Positions 61,226 to 64,000 of a stretch of DNA of 64,000 nucleotides are shown one piece after another (within the stretch, counting starts at the first letter, position 1; every line of letters begins with the position of its first letter). The notes below the pieces were generated by a model. The model saw only the letters and a list, made by a program, of their open reading frames with translations. It ran no database searches and had not been told where the DNA came from. The DNA lies in contig OX044356.1 in NCBI GenBank assembly GCA_943846715.1, positions 620,001 through 684,000 of the forward strand, written 5' to 3'. This DNA is from TMED14 sp002378565 (GTDB lineage: Bacteria > Bacteroidota > Bacteroidia > Flavobacteriales > Schleiferiaceae). The position numbers were made by a program, and so were the translations under genes.

Positions 61226-62608
61226 TCACCAATCAGTAATTAAAACCTTAGCAGATTGCCGAGTACCATCTTTCAAAGAGATCATTAGGAAATAAACCCC
61301 TGGTTGATGAATTTCTATAGGCCCTTGGTTGCTTTCAGATATTGTTCTTCCTGCAGCACTGATGACTTGAATGTGCTCAATACCCTTATTGGTCTCAATG
61401 TTGATGCTTGTTCTGATTCTAGCGGGGTTTGGGAAAATTCTCAAACCAGGTATTTGCTCTGATTCCGGCAAGCTCAAGGTGAAGCAGGCATCAGCAGTAA
61501 CATACTGGCGCATGTTCCAGGACACTTGGCAACTGTACATGTAACCCTGGTTTGAATTCCACGATGCGAACATGTTCATCCAAGGTGAATCTGTGACAAT
61601 AGGTCCGCGTATTGCCCCATTAGCGATTGTCGTTTGAGTCGAGTCACCATTGCCCATACATATTTGCCTAGCAGCGGGGTCTCCGGTCCAAGCAGCCTCC
61701 ATCAAGCTGTGAAGTAACCGGCTTCCGTACCAATAGTCAAGAGCGTCATACTTACTTATATAGACCACGAACTGGCTTGAATCCTCTTCATATGTGCTTG
61801 TTGTGAAATGCGTTGCCCAGTATATATAGTTGTTAATTGTGTCACCCCGCAAAATCATAAACTCCTTATTGCTGTCAGGCACTCCCATGAAATTGAACAT
61901 ATCGATGCATGTTCTGGGGTCTACAATGTTGTCCCAATCAGACAGTGTCATGAGGTAGAGCACATCATCCGGCATGGCAGCAAGTCCACTGTCAGTTTGA
62001 GTTTGTAAATCATTGGGCCAATCTTCAGTAAAGCCGATAAAGCTAGCACCGGCATCTGGCCATGAAAATCTCCCATTTGCTCCCCAATTATGATTGATGT
62101 ACATTTTCAAGCTTAGCCAGTTTGTGATGGCAGCCCCCTGGCTCATTCCGTGTATACCTACCCTTGAAGTGTCTATTTTATTTGCATGTAACGCCGCAAT
62201 GTCATTGACCATTTGATAAGCGCAGCCATAGTGACTCGTTGATGAATTCCATTGCATCGTCACACTAACATACCCATGGCTTGCAACGAATTCTCGGTAG
62301 AATTGACTTTTTTTATAATAAGTGCTATCAGCCAAATTTTGGTTAGAAGATCCAGGAAATCTAAAGACCACTGGCTTTTTGGAACTTATACCCGTTGGGT
62401 AAGTGATAATTCCCCTGATGGTATCCGTACACTCAAGACTTGAGTCTGGTGCGATGGAAAAAAACTCACTTGTCACAGCTGCGGTACCAAATGCACCATA
62501 CCCTTGTGTAATGGGAGGTACAGGGCCTTCAAATGCCCATTGTGCGTTCATGCTAGGTATCGCTATAATTAGTGATACTGCAAATAGGTATCTTTTGAAT
62601 TGAAACAT
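61226..62608 (-). CDS. Secreted alpha/beta-hydrolase-like protein, T9SS type A cargo
   Basis: 460 residues. Signal peptide (about 1-22, ending SMNAQ). Alpha/beta-hydrolase-like core with the nucleophile elbow GMSQGA (about 154-159, GxSxG) and PVVFRFPGSSNQN (about 79-91). The sequence then has MTLSDWDNIVDP, which could be the acid region, before a T9SS type A sorting domain (about 390-460, FPNPARI, PGVYFLMISL). Substrate unknown; secreted esterase or polysaccharide deacetylase-like roles are possible. Base composition is lower in G+C than in most of the window (for example 62281-62340 has 18 G/C in 60). Confidence 0.82.
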   Translation of the reverse strand: MFQFKRYLFAVSLIIAIPSMNAQWAFEGPVPPITQGYGAFGTAAVTSEFFSIAPDSSLECTDTIRGIITYPTGISSKKPVVFRFPGSSNQNLADSTYYKKSQFYREFVASHGYVSVTMQWNSSTSHYGCAYQMVNDIAALHANKIDTSRVGIHGMSQGAAITNWLSLKMYINHNWGANGRFSWPDAGASFIGFTEDWPNDLQTQTDSGLAAMPDDVLYLMTLSDWDNIVDPRTCIDMFNFMGVPDSNKEFMILRGDTINNYIYWATHFTTSTYEEDSSQFVVYISKYDALDYWYGSRLLHSLMEAAWTGDPAARQICMGNGDSTQTTIANGAIRGPIVTDSPWMNMFASWNSNQGYMYSCQVSWNMRQYVTADACFTLSLPESEQIPGLRIFPNPARIRTSINIETNKGIEHIQVISAAGRTISESNQGPIEIHQPGVYFLMISLKDGTRQSAKVLITDW

Positions 62609-62650
62609 GTTTAATGGATTATGATGGTTCTTCGTTCAGTTAAATCAATA

Positions 62651-62678
62651 ACCCCAATCAGCTCTCGCTGATTGGGGT
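62651..62678 (-). terminator. Long hairpin after the 274-residue T9SS gene
   Basis: Perfect 12-bp inverted repeat ACCCCAATCAGC (62651-62662) / GCTGATTGGGGT (62667-62678), TCTC loop. It follows the minus-strand stop at 62708 by 29 bases; a mixed TTATTGATTT stretch follows on that strand. Probable terminator of the gene at 62708-63532. Confidence 0.7.
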
Positions 62679-62707
62679 ATGGATTGATGGAAAGCCTATA
62701 GCGGTTG

Positions 62708-63532
62708 TTATTTAATCACTATGAATTTTTCTCTTGTTTTACCGCGATTGGTATCTAGAGTCAGCCAATATGTTCCAGAAGGCAGCTTAGTGATGTTCAT
62801 ATTGAAATCATTTGATGTCGTTGCTTCGATTGGAACATCAAGGGCTACGCCCGAGATATTGAAAACTTGAATTTGACTCAATAAATCTTCAGTGATCACG
62901 CCCTGATTAAGATTGACATTGATGAAGTCTTTAGAAGGGTTAGGTGATAGTGTGATAGAAAGCTCTGGTAAGTCTTCAAGGTCAGCGGTGTTTTTCAAAA
63001 CGGTTATGTTGTGACAAAATCCAAATGTGTCGATGGCAGGAAACCCGAAATATGATGCAGTTACTTGATACCAACTGGTAAAGAAGCCGCTCTCTATGCC
63101 TAGGCTTGGCATGTAGAATGTGGTGTCCGCTAGAGTAGGTGTTCCTGACAGTTTTATGCAAGTTTTACCAGAATCTCCTGGGTAGAATACGGAATCAGTA
63201 GCCTCCCATGTTAACCATGACGGCAACGTAGTAGTGTATAAGAATGCTGATTGAATCGTTGGAAGCAACAGTGTGCCTGACGGGAATGTATCCCCAAGCA
63301 TCCCCGTTAAAATGACTTCAAATGGCTGACCGACGGTTGCCGTTAAGGTCATCATAGGCTGGGTGCTGTCACAAGCGAATGATGGTTGGGTACCATTGAC
63401 CCATAGACCAGACCATTCTAGAGACGGGAACCCAATTGAGGCCATGGAAGGTGTTAATGAATCAGGTGTGCAAACTTGAGCATTCATGTTTAAGCTAAAC
63501 GTGAGACTAAATAGGAATATGAGTTTTTTCAT
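62708..63532 (-). CDS. T9SS type A secreted protein of unknown function
   Basis: 274 residues. Signal peptide (1-18, ending MNAQ) directly followed by an extracellular domain (about 20-185) of unrecognised fold with cysteine pairs (VCTPDS, FACDST, KTCIKL, FGFCHN). The C-terminal 75 residues are a type A sorting domain (LSPNPSKDFINV, LPSGTYWLTL, EKFIVIK). The ATG at 63532 is preferred to the in-frame start at 63559 because it begins directly with the basic-hydrophobic signal peptide. AT-rich. The domain before the sorting tag is not a family I can name. Confidence 0.78.
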   Translation of the reverse strand: MKKLIFLFSLTFSLNMNAQVCTPDSLTPSMASIGFPSLEWSGLWVNGTQPSFACDSTQPMMTLTATVGQPFEVILTGMLGDTFPSGTLLLPTIQSAFLYTTTLPSWLTWEATDSVFYPGDSGKTCIKLSGTPTLADTTFYMPSLGIESGFFTSWYQVTASYFGFPAIDTFGFCHNITVLKNTADLEDLPELSITLSPNPSKDFINVNLNQGVITEDLLSQIQVFNISGVALDVPIEATTSNDFNMNITKLPSGTYWLTLDTNRGKTREKFIVIK

Positions 63533-63626
63533 GGTATGGTATGTATTAATATATTTCAAATAACATTCATATTATATAGATAATTGTTTCAAATTGGTGA
63601 ATCTGAGTCGGCCATATTATTGCTTA

Positions 63627-63646
63627 CCCCCTTGTTGAGAAGGGGG
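63627..63646. other. GC-rich hairpin in the AT-rich intergenic region
   Basis: CCCCCTT (63627-63633) / AAGGGGG (63640-63646) with a 6-base loop, upstream of the Crp/Fnr-like gene. There is no T-tract, so a terminator is unlikely. Between 63533 and 63713 nothing else was recognised besides a TACATTTA box at 63686-63693. Confidence 0.3.
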
Positions 63647-63713
63647 AACCTGTATCCAGAGACGGAGGTTGTGCCCTTTTAATCTTACATTTAGTTGACT
63701 AAACCCATTAGAA

Positions 63714-64000
63714 TTGAGCCAAGCACTTATTGAAAGTGATGACTTCTGTAGAGGAATCATCAATTTACTGCATGCTGAAGATAGAAGTCGATTTCAATAT
63801 CAGGCTTTAAAGCCATTTATTCGCACTGCATTAGTGAAGTGTGAGGATAGGATGCCGGATGCTTTGTTGAAAAATGGCACAATAGGTATTTTGGTGTCAG
63901 GTGCTATTGGTGTAAAGCATGTATTTGAGGGGGTAAAGTGTTTGACACATTTTTATCAACCTGGTGATTTCCTCTTATCTACGGAAGTGAATAAGACATT
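63714..64000 (+). CDS. Crp/Fnr-like cyclic-nucleotide-binding regulator, 3' truncated
   Basis: Open from a TTG at 63714 to the window end (95 codons); the preceding in-frame stop is TGA at 63696. The translation, LSQALIESDDFCRGIINLLH and onward, has a cNMP-binding-domain pattern: a V-S-G-A-I-G turn (about 60-65) followed by LTHFYQPGDFLLS (about 76-88), matching the usual G-x-V and F-x-x-GD-F sequence. The DNA-binding half lies beyond the window. The first ATG in frame is well inside, so a TTG start is likely. A TACATTTA box at 63686-63693 is 20 bases upstream. Weak similarity, moderate confidence. Confidence 0.5.
   Translation, partial: MSQALIESDDFCRGIINLLHAEDRSRFQYQALKPFIRTALVKCEDRMPDALLKNGTIGILVSGAIGVKHVFEGVKCLTHFYQPGDFLLSTEVNKT

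Overview
The window reads as chromosomal DNA of a marine-type Bacteroidota, most likely order Flavobacteriales. Six large secreted proteins carry type IX secretion (T9SS) C-terminal domains (five type A, one CHU/gliding-motility type B). Recognisable promoters have the Bacteroidota -7 box TAnnTTTG rather than TATAAT, Shine-Dalgarno sites are scarce, and Bacteroidota-typical families are present (DUF1684, DUF6702, DUF3347, DUF349, THUMP-like methyltransferase, GH92). Kdo synthesis indicates an LPS-bearing outer membrane. Coding density is very high: no gap exceeds 300 bases, and many neighbours overlap by 1 to 11 bases. I saw no tRNA, rRNA, CRISPR array, insertion sequence or prophage.

Layout. 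1-0.45 kb: tail of a sodium/solute symporter. 0.5-5.4 kb: a giant T9SS subtilase. 5.4-10.1 kb (minus): TPR protein, ribH, phosphohexomutase, thioredoxin-like lipoprotein and YkgJ-type cysteine-cluster protein. 10.2-11.6 kb: recF with a DUF721/DciA-like gene. 11.6-12.7 kb: an AT-rich SOUL gene and ndk. 12.8-16.9 kb (plus): nrnA, an FKBP-like lipoprotein, two cyclophilin-FKBP fusions (one exported lipoprotein, one cytoplasmic) and a SemiSWEET. 16.9-24.0 kb (minus): TPR protein, DUF368/PopT-type translocase, aroE, DUF349 protein with a Lys/Ala repeat tail, uvrB. 24.2-26.8 kb: phosphohexomutase (glmM-like) and cysteine desulfurase. 26.8-31.2 kb: SBBP/PKD type B T9SS protein and a THUMP-like methyltransferase. 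31.3-37.6 kb: a 2098-residue adhesin-like protein with five near-identical FN3+MAM units.

37.7-40.5 kb: TerC, PlsC, FMN reductase, nitroreductase. 40.5-43.4 kb: kdsA, YigZ and DUF1684 diverging from a family 2 glycosyltransferase. 43.4-50.9 kb: a translationally coupled GH92 - CotH kinase - GH92 operon. 50.9-58.7 kb: surA-like isomerase, parA without parB, DUF3347 lipoprotein, M1 peptidase, DUF6702 protein, monomeric isocitrate dehydrogenase. 58.8-61.1 kb: PqqB-like lipoprotein and a DEAD-box helicase whose reading frame appears to begin at AUU. 61.2-64.0 kb: two T9SS proteins and the start of a Crp/Fnr-like regulator cut by the window end.

Functionally the window mixes housekeeping (DNA repair and replication, riboflavin, shikimate, TCA, LPS) with an export programme: T9SS cargo, alpha-mannosidases and a cluster of prolyl isomerases that could serve folding of that cargo. 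The two most unusual signals are the repeated placement of the -7 promoter box only 3-6 bases before the start codon (leaderless or nearly leaderless mRNAs) and the non-AUG start of the helicase.
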